A stretch of DNA of 5,860 nucleotides from Erysipelotrichaceae bacterium (GCA_021200395.1 JAJQGQ010000242.1:1-5860); one strand, 5' to 3'. Shown: positions 1 to 5,841, numbered from the stretch's first letter. Translations and numbers: made by a program. Notes: generated by a model not told the origin, from the sequence alone.

Positions 1-740
1 CACCTGCACGATATACTGAAGCAAAATTGATTAAAGAATTAGAAGAATTAGGTATTGGTCGACCTAGTACGTATGCTAGTATTATTGATACAATTGTGAC
101 GCGAAGATATGTTGAAATGGTTGATCGGACTTTCAAACCTACGGAATCTGGAATTCTTACGAATAGTCAATTGGTAGCTTATTTTGATAGTATTATTAAT
201 GTTGAATATACAGCACAAATGGAAGAGGTATTAGATGATATAGCAGATGGTGAGGATGACTATGTCCATGCTTTAACATCATTTGAAGAGCGTTTCGAGC
301 CTTTACTAGAAAATGCTTATGAAAATATGGAACAAGTACAACCTGAAAAAACAGGAGAAAAATGTCCAGAATGTGGTTCGGATTTGGTTATAAGAAAAGG
401 AAAATATGGTGATTTTGTTGCCTGCTCTTCTTATCCAAAATGTAAATATATTAAAAAAGAGCCAAAAGAAGTCGATTATACTGGTGAAACTTGTCCAAAA
501 TGTGGTTCACCAATGGTATATAAAATGGGACGCTATGGACGTTTTCAAGCCTGCTCTTCTTACCCAGAATGTAAATATATAAAAAAGGAGAAAAAAGTGA
601 AACAGGAGCCTGTTGAAACTGGCGAGGTTTGCCCTAATTGTGGTAGTCCAATTGTCATAAAAAAAGGTCGATGGGGTGAGTTTAAAGCTTGTTCTTCTTA
701 TCCTAAGTGTAAGACAATTATTAAAGAAAAGAAGTCCTAA
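1..740 (+). CDS. topA: DNA topoisomerase I (type IA), C-terminal part; 5' end outside window
   Basis: Topoisomerase I relaxes negatively supercoiled DNA by cutting and rejoining one strand. The reading frame is open from the first base, so the gene starts upstream. The first complete codons read PARYTEAKLIKELEELGIG, followed by RPSTYASII, a hallmark stretch of the type IA core. The catalytic tyrosine and TOPRIM domain lie upstream and are not seen. After the end of the core come three C4 zinc ribbons, with first-to-last cysteine codons at 363-443, 492-572 and 630-710. Each has the spacing C-x2-C-x16-C-x5-C and a shared ACSSYP segment. These C-terminal ribbons are known to bind single-stranded DNA and, in some species, RNA polymerase. 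The protein ends in a lysine-rich tail (IIKEKKS). The TAA stop at 738-740 lies inside an intrinsic terminator, and trmFO follows 32 nt later. The TTG at 27 is an internal leucine codon, not a start. Confidence 0.97.
   Translation, partial: PARYTEAKLIKELEELGIGRPSTYASIIDTIVTRRYVEMVDRTFKPTESGILTNSQLVAYFDSIINVEYTAQMEEVLDDIADGEDDYVHALTSFEERFEPLLENAYENMEQVQPEKTGEKCPECGSDLVIRKGKYGDFVACSSYPKCKYIKKEPKEVDYTGETCPKCGSPMVYKMGRYGRFQACSSYPECKYIKKEKKVKQEPVETGEVCPNCGSPIVIKKGRWGEFKACSSYPKCKTIIKEKKS
363..710 (+). repeat. Three tandem C4 zinc-ribbon modules within topA
   Basis: Three coding repeats run from first to last cysteine codon at 363-443, 492-572 and 630-710. Each spans exactly 81 nt and encodes CPxCGS, a basic K/M-G-R/K-Y/W-G segment, and ACSSYPxCK. 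Modules 1 and 2 are nearly identical at DNA level over the CTGCTCTTCTTA...AATGTAAATAT part; module 3 has diverged more. They are joined by short Lys/Glu-rich linkers. This is the usual zinc-ribbon tail of Firmicutes topoisomerase I, and the copies look like internal duplications. Confidence 0.9.
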
Positions 741-755
741 TGAAAGGACTTTTTT
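728..755 (+). terminator. Intrinsic terminator overlapping the topA stop codon
   Basis: AAGTCCT (732-738) pairs with AGGACTT (745-751) around a 6-nt loop. A-U and G-U pairs can extend the stem outward to 728/755, using the A-rich flank and the T-run. The T-run is 750-755. The topA TAA stop (738-740) sits in the 5' arm and loop, so the terminator lies partly inside coding sequence. No convincing promoter lies between it and trmFO, so trmFO and xerC probably depend on read-through or on a promoter inside topA. Confidence 0.75.
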
Positions 756-772
756 GAAAGGACGATTAAAAA

Positions 773-2062
773 ATGGAAAAAGTGAATGTTATTGGTGCTG
801 GACTTGCAGGAGTTGAAGCTACCTATCAACTGATTAAACGTGGAATTCCTGTCATTCTTTATGAGATGCGCCCACAAAAATCAACTGGTGCTCATAAAAC
901 GGCCTATTTTGCTGAACTTGTTTGTTCAAATTCATTGCGTGCTGATGGCTTGAATAATGCTGTTGGTGTATTAAAAGAAGAAATGCGTATGCATGATAGT
1001 CTTATTATTAAAATGGCTGAAAAGCATCGTGTTCCAGCAGGTGGTTCATTAGCTGTGGATCGTTATGGCTTTTCTCAGGATATTACTGAATATATCAGTC
1101 ATCATCCTTTAGTTGAGGTTAGATATGAAGAATTAACGACTATTCCAGAAGGTCCTACAATCATTGCTACTGGTCCTTTAACAAGTGATAAGTTATCTTT
1201 AGCTATTAAAGAATTACTCCATGAAGATGCTTTTTATTTTTACGATGCAGCAGCGCCTATAGTGACGAAAGAAAGTATTGATTTTAATAAGGCTTATTAT
1301 AAATCAAGATATGATAAAGGCGAAGCAGAATATATTAATTGTCCGATGAGTGAAACTGAATTTGATGCTTTTTATGAAGCTTTGATTCATGCTGAAACAG
1401 TTAAAGAAGATGATGAAAAATTTTTTGAAGGATGTATGCCTTTTGAAGTGATGGCTCAAAGAGGAAAACAAACTTTATTATTTGGACCTATGAAACCTGT
1501 TGGTTTAGAAAAAGATGGTCATCGATTTCATGCAGTTGTTCAACTAAGAATGGATAATGCGATAGGTTCTTTATATAATATTGTTGGTTTTCAGACGCAT
1601 TTAAAATGGGGTGAACAAAAACGTATTATTCATATGATTCCAGGATTAGAAAATGCTGAAATTGTTAGATATGGGGTTATGCATCGTAACTCATATATAT
1701 GTTCACCAACATGCTTAAAACAAACATATCAATTTATTGATCGTGAAGATTTATATTTTGCAGGTCAAATGACAGGTGTAGAAGGATATGTGGAATCTGC
1801 TCAAAGTGGATTGGTTGCAGGTATCAATATGGCACGTTATTTGAATCATTTAGAACCTTTAGTATATCCAGTTCATACCGTTATGGGATCTTTAGCTTAT
1901 TATATTACTCATGCTGATAAAACTAATTTTCAGCCAATGAAAGCTAATTTTGGTATTTTACCTGCTTTAGAAGTTAGAGTTAAGAAAAAAGAAAGAAAAG
2001 CAGCATATGCTACGTGTGCTCTTAAGGAAATGAAGGAATTTATGGATGAACAATCAATATAA
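773..2062 (+). CDS. trmFO: Methylenetetrahydrofolate-tRNA-(uracil-54-C5)-methyltransferase, FAD-dependent
   Basis: TrmFO methylates U54 in the T-loop of tRNA to m5U (ribothymidine). It takes the carbon from 5,10-methylenetetrahydrofolate and uses FAD/NAD(P)H as reductant; most other bacteria use SAM-dependent TrmA instead. The 429-aa length is typical. The N-terminal FAD-binding motif is VIGAGLAGVEA (residues 6-16), followed by YEMRP (30-34). CSNSLRADGL holds Cys51, and GCMPFEVMAQRG holds Cys221. These match the two functionally important cysteines of Bacillus subtilis TrmFO (about 53 and 226). The C-terminal GQMTGVEGYVESAQSGL (331-347) is the conserved second FAD-contact segment. The ATG at 773 gives the standard N-terminus directly before the Rossmann motif and is preceded by AAAGGA (757-762) at 10-nt spacing. 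The gene lies between topA and xerC, as in Bacillus, and its end overlaps xerC. Confidence 0.97.
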   Translation: MEKVNVIGAGLAGVEATYQLIKRGIPVILYEMRPQKSTGAHKTAYFAELVCSNSLRADGLNNAVGVLKEEMRMHDSLIIKMAEKHRVPAGGSLAVDRYGFSQDITEYISHHPLVEVRYEELTTIPEGPTIIATGPLTSDKLSLAIKELLHEDAFYFYDAAAPIVTKESIDFNKAYYKSRYDKGEAEYINCPMSETEFDAFYEALIHAETVKEDDEKFFEGCMPFEVMAQRGKQTLLFGPMKPVGLEKDGHRFHAVVQLRMDNAIGSLYNIVGFQTHLKWGEQKRIIHMIPGLENAEIVRYGVMHRNSYICSPTCLKQTYQFIDREDLYFAGQMTGVEGYVESAQSGLVAGINMARYLNHLEPLVYPVHTVMGSLAYYITHADKTNFQPMKANFGILPALEVRVKKKERKAAYATCALKEMKEFMDEQSI

Positions 2063-2957
2063 AAAAGAATATCTAGATTATTTACATTATCAAAAAAATT
2101 ATTCTGATTTAACAATCAAAGAATATGAAAGAGATATTGATTCATTTCTAAACTATTTAAAACAAGAAGCTATTGATGATTGCTTAAGTGTTACCTATCA
2201 GGATATTAGAGGATATCTAGCAATGCTTCATCTTGATGAGCTAGCATCAAAGACAATTAATCGTAAAATATCTTCTTTAAGAGGTTTTTATAAATTCATG
2301 CAAAATGAAGAATATATCAATGATAATCCTTTTTTAGAAGTTGATTTATTAAAAGTAGGACAAAGAAATCCTGATGTGCTTTATATTGATGAAATGATGG
2401 ACTTATTGGATAGTATTGATACTTCTACTCCACTAGGTAGAAGAAATCAAGCTATGCTTGAGCTTATGTATGCCTCTGGATTAAGATGCAGTGAAGTTGT
2501 TAATCTGACATTATCACAAATTAATTTTTCAAGACAGGTATTACTTATTCATGGTAAAGGAAAAAAAGATCGTTATGTTCCTTTTCATGATTTTGCAGCC
2601 GAATGCTTAAAAAATTATATTCAAGAAGATCGTCAGGAAATAATGAATAAATATCATGAAGATCATGATTATGTATTTATCAATAAATTTGGTAAAAAAC
2701 TGACAAATCGCGGAGTAGAAAACATTGTTGATCGTGTATGTGCTAACTATGATCCAACCAAAAAAATTCATCCACATACCTTTAGACATTCATTTGCAAC
2801 CCATTTATTAGAAGAAGGTATTGATATTCGTTTGTTGCAGGAATTATTAGGTCATGCCTCATTATCAACAACACAAATTTATACTCATGTTTCAATCCAA
2901 CATTTAAAAGAAGTTTATGATCATTCACATCCTCGAAATAATACAAAAAAAGATTGA
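2046..2957 (+). CDS. xerC: Site-specific tyrosine recombinase XerC
   Basis: Xer recombinases resolve chromosome dimers at dif sites near the terminus, coordinated by the division machinery. The protein has 303 aa, normal for XerC/XerD. The N-terminal SAM-like DNA-binding domain (about 1-95) contains YSDLTIKEYERDIDSF and KTINRKISSLRGFYKF. The catalytic domain has every active-site residue in order: Arg147 (ASGLRCSE), Lys171 (HGKGKKDRYVP), His244 and Arg247 (HPHTFRHSFATHLL), His270 (LLGHASLSTTQIYTH) and nucleophile Tyr279. The ATG at 2046 lies inside the trmFO end (17-nt overlap), with GAAGGA at 2032-2037 as ribosome-binding site. Placement after trmFO matches XerC (CodV) rather than XerD, but sequence alone does not fully separate the paralogues. 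The TGA stop lies inside the -35 box of the next promoter. The core-operon location and standard length argue against a phage or integron integrase. Confidence 0.93.
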   Translation: MNNQYKKEYLDYLHYQKNYSDLTIKEYERDIDSFLNYLKQEAIDDCLSVTYQDIRGYLAMLHLDELASKTINRKISSLRGFYKFMQNEEYINDNPFLEVDLLKVGQRNPDVLYIDEMMDLLDSIDTSTPLGRRNQAMLELMYASGLRCSEVVNLTLSQINFSRQVLLIHGKGKKDRYVPFHDFAAECLKNYIQEDRQEIMNKYHEDHDYVFINKFGKKLTNRGVENIVDRVCANYDPTKKIHPHTFRHSFATHLLEEGIDIRLLQELLGHASLSTTQIYTHVSIQHLKEVYDHSHPRNNTKKD

Positions 2958-2982
2958 CGATAAAACAATAAAATGCTATTAT
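2954..2982 (+). promoter_or_regulatory. Sigma-A promoter of the rplU operon
   Basis: TTGACG (-35, 2954-2959) and TATTAT (-10, 2977-2982) are separated by exactly 17 nt. A TG at 2974-2975 makes it an extended -10 (TGC-TATTAT). It is the best promoter match noticed in the window. The -35 box contains the xerC stop codon (TGA, 2955-2957), so the promoter starts in the last codon of the upstream gene. Transcription should begin near 2989. Confidence 0.85.
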
Positions 2983-2988
2983 ACTCTT

Positions 2989-3080
2989 GTTGTAGACCTC
3001 TAGCTACAACCGCGCATAAAAGGTATTAAATGCAACTGCTGCCTTGGTTGGCGAGTCTTGGAATATTATATAAAAGGAGG
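2989..3080 (+). promoter_or_regulatory. L21-type ribosomal protein leader (5' UTR of rplU)
   Basis: The roughly 98-nt untranslated leader between the promoter and the rplU ATG is structured. GTTGTAG (2989-2995) pairs with CTACAAC (3004-3010), forming a 7-bp hairpin at the predicted 5' end. A second, small hairpin GCC/GGC (3041-3043 with 3050-3052) sits in the G-rich segment GCAACTGCTGCC...GGCGAGTC (3032-3057). That segment resembles the conserved part of the L21 leader described upstream of rplU in Firmicutes, thought to bind L21 for feedback control. The leader ends with the strong Shine-Dalgarno AAAGGAGG (3073-3080), six bases before the rplU start. I infer the family from recall of its motif; a covariance-model hit would settle it. 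Confidence 0.75.
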
Positions 3081-3086
3081 TACATC

Positions 3087-3392
3087 ATGTACGCAGTTAT
3101 TGAAACAGGTGGAAAACAATTTAAGGTTGAAGTAGGACAAAGTATTTTTGTAGAAAAATTAGATGTTGCTGAAGGTGATGAAATCACTTTAGACAAGGTC
3201 TTATATATTTCTGAAGGTGCTAAGATTGGTAATCCTTATATTAAGGATGCAAGTGTTAACGCTAAAGTTGAAAAACAAGGAAAAGAAAAAAAGGTTACTG
3301 TCTACAAATACAATCCTAAAAAGAATTATCATAAGAAACAAGGTCATAGACAACCTTATACAAAATTACTTATTGAAGCTATCAATGGTTAA
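3087..3392 (+). CDS. rplU: 50S ribosomal protein L21
   Basis: L21 is a small beta-barrel protein of the large subunit that binds 23S rRNA. The protein is 101 aa and starts MYAVIETGGKQFKVEVGQ, the standard L21 N-terminus. It ends with the family signature around KNYHKKQGHRQPYTKLLI (about residues 80-97). The start at 3087 is set by the AAAGGAGG Shine-Dalgarno (3073-3080). An in-frame ATG at 3030 would add 19 residues translated from the structured leader and lacks a ribosome-binding site, so it is rejected. It is the first gene of the rplU-prp-rpmA operon; its last 8 nt overlap the prp start. Confidence 0.98.
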   Translation: MYAVIETGGKQFKVEVGQSIFVEKLDVAEGDEITLDKVLYISEGAKIGNPYIKDASVNAKVEKQGKEKKVTVYKYNPKKNYHKKQGHRQPYTKLLIEAING

Positions 3393-3702
3393 TGTTAAAA
3401 TAAAGAAAGAAGGTAGCAATATTCTTGAAGTAGAAGTATCTGGCCATGCTGATAGTGATGAAATCGGATATGATTTGGTCTGTGCTGGTGTAAGTACAGC
3501 ATGTGTTGGTATTGGTAATGAGCTAGGTAAACGTAATTTCCTCGATTATGGAAGTATTGTTCTTCGTTCAGGATATTGTCATATCATTGTTAATCGATTG
3601 AATGAAATACATCAAGTGGTACTAGAGACATTTGAAACGATTTTAAAGTCAATTGAAGAATCCTATGGGGATTATTTAAAAATTATTGAGATGGAGGTAT
3701 AA
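3385..3702 (+). CDS. prp: Ribosomal-processing cysteine protease Prp (YsxB family)
   Basis: Prp removes the N-terminal extension of ribosomal protein L27 in Firmicutes and related bacteria, a step shown to be essential in Staphylococcus aureus. The protein is 105 aa. The predicted catalytic dyad is visible: His21 in VSGHADSDEIGYDLVCAG and Cys33 in the same stretch, matching His22/Cys34 of the S. aureus enzyme. The following VSTACVGIGNEL helix is also family-typical. The frame is open upstream to 3217, but only the ATG at 3385 gives the family N-terminus (MVNVKIKKEG). The gene starts inside the end of rplU (8-nt overlap, in ATCAATGGTTAA) without a strong Shine-Dalgarno, so translation is probably coupled to rplU. 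Its substrate, L27, is encoded 4 nt downstream. Confidence 0.95.
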   Translation: MVNVKIKKEGSNILEVEVSGHADSDEIGYDLVCAGVSTACVGIGNELGKRNFLDYGSIVLRSGYCHIIVNRLNEIHQVVLETFETILKSIEESYGDYLKIIEMEV

Positions 3703-3706
3703 AACC

Positions 3707-3991
3707 ATGTTGTTTAAATTAGATTTACAATTATTTGCATCTAAAAAAGGTGTTAGTTCTACTAAGAACGGTCGTGATTCACATGCTAAAAGATTAGGTA
3801 TGAAATTATCTGATGGGCAAAGATGTCATGCAGGTTCTATTATTTATAGACAAAGAGGAACTAAGATTCATCCAGGAACAAATGTAGGTAAAGGTGGAGA
3901 TGATACTTTATTTGCATTAGTTGATGGTGTTGTGAAATACGAAAGATTAGGAAAAAATAGAAAAAAAGTTTCTGTATATCCTCAAGCTTAA
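3707..3991 (+). CDS. rpmA: 50S ribosomal protein L27, with cleavable N-terminal extension
   Basis: L27 sits near the peptidyl-transferase centre, and its N-terminus contacts the tRNA acceptor ends. The protein is 94 aa as translated. It begins MLFKLDLQLF followed by ASKKGVSSTKNGRDSHAKRLG, i.e. the Firmicutes extension and then the mature protein. By comparison with S. aureus (cut between F9 and A10), Prp should cut between Phe10 and Ala11, removing ten residues. The start at 3707 has GGAGG at 3693-3697, nine bases upstream, lying inside the last codons of prp. An earlier ATG in the same frame at 3686 would add seven residues before the extension and is rejected. The 4-nt gap from prp and the terminator after the TAA mark rpmA as last gene of the operon. 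Confidence 0.98.
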   Translation: MLFKLDLQLFASKKGVSSTKNGRDSHAKRLGMKLSDGQRCHAGSIIYRQRGTKIHPGTNVGKGGDDTLFALVDGVVKYERLGKNRKKVSVYPQA

Positions 3992-3993
3992 TG

Positions 3994-4018
3994 AGAACCT
4001 CAAAAGAGGTTCTTTTTT
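3994..4018 (+). terminator. Intrinsic terminator after rpmA
   Basis: AGAACCTC (3994-4001) pairs perfectly with GAGGTTCT (4006-4013) around an AAAA loop and is followed by a T-run to 4018. It lies 2 nt after the rpmA stop and 18 nt before the obgE start, with no room for a promoter between. obgE is therefore probably transcribed by partial read-through, giving less GTPase mRNA than ribosomal protein mRNA. Confidence 0.9.
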
Positions 4019-4036
4019 ATAAAAGGTGGTGAATGT

Positions 4037-5320
4037 ATGAAATTCGTTGATAAGGTTAATATATACGTTGAATCAGGTAAGGGTGGCGATGGTATTGTAT
4101 CCTTTCGAAAAGAAGCCTATGTACCTAAGGGTGGTCCTTATGGAGGCGATGGTGGTAAAGGTGGAAGCATCATTTTTGAAGCGACACATTCTTTATCAAC
4201 ATTATTAGATTTTCGTTATCATCGTAGCTATAAAGCAAAAGCTGGACAACAAGGCATGAATAAGAAGATGCATGGTGCCGATGCTGATGATTTAATATTA
4301 AAAGTACCAGTTGGTAGTGTGATTATAGATGAAGATACCAATAAGAAATTAGCTGATTTGACTCATGATGGCCAGCGTGTTGTTATTGCAAAAGGTGGTC
4401 GTGGTGGTCGTGGTAATGCTCGTTTTGCAACTAGCCGTAATCCAGCCCCAACTATTTGTGAACGTGGTGAGCCAGGTGAAAAATATAATTTGATTATTGA
4501 ATTAAAATTATTGGCTGATGTTGGTTTGGTTGGCTTTCCTTCAGTTGGTAAATCAACATTTTTATCAGTTGTCTCTCGTGCTAAACCTGAAATAGCTGAT
4601 TATCCTTTTACAACTATTGTGCCTAATTTAGGGGTTTGTCAAGCTAAGGATGGACGTTCTTTTGTTATGGCTGACTTGCCTGGACTTATTGAAGGTGCAT
4701 CGCAAGGTAAAGGGCTAGGACATCAATTTTTAAGACATATTGAAAGATGCCGAGTGATTGTACATATTGTGGATATGAGTGGTAATGATGGTAGAGATCC
4801 TTATGAGGATTATTTAGCTATTAATAAGGAATTAGGAGAATATCAATATCATCTACTTGATCGTCCACAAATTGTAATTGCGAATAAGATGGATGAGGAA
4901 CATGCCGAAGAAAATCTTGAACGTTTTAAACAACAAGTAGGCGATGATGTGCAAGTCTTCCCAGTTATTGCTTTAATTGGTGAAGGAGTCGATTTGCCTT
5001 TATATGCGATTGCTGATTTATTAGATCAAACACCAAAATTTGATGATGAAGAAGAAATAGAAAATAGTGTTCTATATACTTATGATAGTAAAGATAAAAA
5101 AGGTTATGAAATTCATAATTTAGGTAATCATTATTGGCGTGTTGATGGTCCTAAGGTTGAAAGAATTGTCCAGATGTCATCTCTTGGTAGTGATGATGGG
5201 GTTAAACGTTTTGCTTTAAAAATGCGTCAAATCGGCTTGGATGATGCTTTGCGTAAGGCAGGATGTGAAGCAGGAGATACAGTTATTATTTTAGATTTCG
5301 AATTTGAATTCTACGAATAA
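4037..5320 (+). CDS. obgE: GTPase Obg (CgtA), ribosome assembly and stress GTPase
   Basis: Obg binds the 50S subunit, acts late in its assembly, and links growth to GTP/ppGpp levels. The 427-aa protein has all three domains. The glycine-rich Obg fold (about 1-157) shows GKGGDGIVSFRKEAYVPKGG and the GGRGGRGNARF segment. The G domain (about 158-330) has G1 GFPSVGKST (166-174), the switch I region DYPFTTIVPNLG, G3 DLPG (213-216) and G4 NKMD (283-286). The C-terminal OCT domain (about 340-427) includes YWRVDGPKVERIV and RFALKMRQIGLDDALRKAG. The G5 position reads VIALIGEG, with Ile311 where most Obg proteins have the Ser of the SA motif. The Shine-Dalgarno is AAGGTGGTGA (4023-4032). Placement after rpmA is the common rplU-prp-rpmA-obg order. 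Confidence 0.98.
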   Translation: MKFVDKVNIYVESGKGGDGIVSFRKEAYVPKGGPYGGDGGKGGSIIFEATHSLSTLLDFRYHRSYKAKAGQQGMNKKMHGADADDLILKVPVGSVIIDEDTNKKLADLTHDGQRVVIAKGGRGGRGNARFATSRNPAPTICERGEPGEKYNLIIELKLLADVGLVGFPSVGKSTFLSVVSRAKPEIADYPFTTIVPNLGVCQAKDGRSFVMADLPGLIEGASQGKGLGHQFLRHIERCRVIVHIVDMSGNDGRDPYEDYLAINKELGEYQYHLLDRPQIVIANKMDEEHAEENLERFKQQVGDDVQVFPVIALIGEGVDLPLYAIADLLDQTPKFDDEEEIENSVLYTYDSKDKKGYEIHNLGNHYWRVDGPKVERIVQMSSLGSDDGVKRFALKMRQIGLDDALRKAGCEAGDTVIILDFEFEFYE

Positions 5321-5360
5321 AAATGATAGTTATTTGCTTTTAAATTTCTAAAATATTGTG

Positions 5361-5470
5361 AAAACCTTGGTGCATCCTTTTTTTGATGACGAGTGACGGT
5401 TCTGACTCGTCGATAATATAAAAATTGCTTAGGATGCTAGAATGAGGAATCATTAAAGATTCCTCTTTTT
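5361..5470 (+). ncRNA. Structured intergenic RNA, candidate type III antitoxin RNA
   Basis: The 173 nt between obgE and the next ORF hold nested inverted repeats. GCATCCT (5372-5378) can pair with AGGATGC (5431-5437), enclosing GACGAGT (5388-5394) paired with ACTCGTC (5405-5411) around a 10-nt loop. Between the two stems a U-run (5378-5384) faces an A-run (5420-5424), which could pair or form U-A-U triples. The loop GGTT (5398-5401) could pair with AACC (5363-5366) as a small pseudoknot. An intrinsic terminator follows directly. A structured RNA, a terminator and then a nuclease-like gene is the order of type III toxin-antitoxin loci, where the RNA binds and inhibits the toxin. Unlike known antitoxins, no tandem repeats are visible. 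The 5' end is uncertain: TAAAAT at 5349-5354 may be a -10 box, but no good -35 is seen. It could also simply be obgE 3' UTR. Confidence 0.45.
5444..5470 (+). terminator. Intrinsic terminator between the structured RNA and the toxin-like ORF
   Basis: GAGGAATC (5444-5451) pairs perfectly with GATTCCTC (5458-5465) around ATTAAA and is followed by TTTTT (5466-5470). It ends transcripts arriving from obgE and from any promoter for the structured RNA. It lies 23 nt upstream of the next ORF, which has no visible promoter of its own, so that ORF would be expressed by read-through. This is how toxin dose is kept below antitoxin RNA in type III systems. Confidence 0.9.
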
Positions 5471-5493
5471 GTGTTTGATTTTAGGGAAGTTCT

Positions 5494-5841
5494 ATGTATG
5501 ATTATGAAATTAGAAAACTAAACAATCGATTTTATATGGATTATCTTCGTTCTTTATATCCTGAAATATTAACGAATGTTAATAGAAATTATAACATTGT
5601 ATTATTTGCATTAAGTAGTATAAAAGCTTGTTATATTGGTGTACCATTTAGAAGCAAAATGCATCATAATAATGGTTATAAATTTAAATATTCTAAAAGA
5701 AGCCAACAACATGTATCTGGATTAGATTTTTCTCAACTTGTCATTATTAATAAGAGTATTTATATTGGTCAAAATTCAATGGTTGATTCTGATGAATTTA
5801 ATGAATTTTATATTATCAAAGATATTATTCATAAAAATTAG
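5494..5841 (+). CDS. Type III toxin-antitoxin (ToxN/TenpN-like) endoribonuclease toxin, probably frameshifted at the 3' end
   Basis: The ORF encodes 115 aa with no signal peptide or membrane segment. It starts EIRKLNNRFYMDYL, has a hydrophobic strand YNIVLFAL (33-40), then YIGVPFRSKMHHNNGYKF (47-64) and SGLDFSQLVIIN (75-86). The pattern I/V-P-F-R-S-x-x-x-H, a basic loop, and then GLDxSxxVII is what I recall of TenpN/ToxN-like toxins, sequence-specific RNases held inactive by a repeat RNA encoded just upstream. A structured RNA and a terminator do lie upstream. The start has AGGGA (5483-5487) six bases before the ATG. These toxins are usually longer (about 140-170 aa). Moving one base at the A-run 5833-5837 continues the frame as IRKNIDLY to the window end, fitting the helical tail expected. 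G+C is about 24% in the parts counted, below its neighbours. The family call is from recalled motifs, without a search. Confidence 0.6.
   Translation: MYDYEIRKLNNRFYMDYLRSLYPEILTNVNRNYNIVLFALSSIKACYIGVPFRSKMHHNNGYKFKYSKRSQQHVSGLDFSQLVIINKSIYIGQNSMVDSDEFNEFYIIKDIIHKN

Noticed and set aside
1930..2115. Open frame on the minus strand across the trmFO/xerC junction
   Set aside because: It lies opposite two well-supported genes, has no recognisable motif, and is a shadow of AT-rich coding sequence.
2607..2789. Open frame on the minus strand inside xerC
   Set aside because: It is opposite the XerC catalytic domain, with low-complexity hydrophobic sequence and no ribosome-binding site; a shadow frame.
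2046..2957. XerC-type recombinase as integrase of a mobile element
   Set aside because: It sits in a conserved core operon, overlaps trmFO, has standard XerC length and motifs, and no attachment sites or cargo are seen next to it.
3030..3086. N-terminal extension of L21 from an ATG at 3030
   Set aside because: The segment lies in the structured leader, has no Shine-Dalgarno, and is not part of the L21 family; the ATG at 3087 has a perfect one.
3217..3384. Upstream extension of the Prp frame inside rplU
   Set aside because: It runs out of frame through L21, and the encoded Lys/Leu-rich residues do not belong to the Prp family, which starts at MVNVKIKKEG.
3686..3706. Seven-residue upstream extension of L27
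   Set aside because: It uses an ATG inside the prp end; the Shine-Dalgarno GGAGG at 3693-3697 would then lie inside the gene and serves the ATG at 3707.
5304..5359. Promoter for the structured RNA
   Set aside because: Possible boxes exist (TTGAAT at 5304, TTGCTT at 5334, TAAAAT at 5349, TATTGT at 5354), but the pairs have poor sequence or spacing (for example 14 nt between TTGCTT and TATTGT), so no promoter is annotated.
5369..5384. T-run after GGTGCATCC as an obgE terminator
   Set aside because: The sequence before the T-run forms only a two-pair stem, so it is not an intrinsic terminator; the T-run is better explained as part of the structured RNA, and the real terminator is at 5444-5470.
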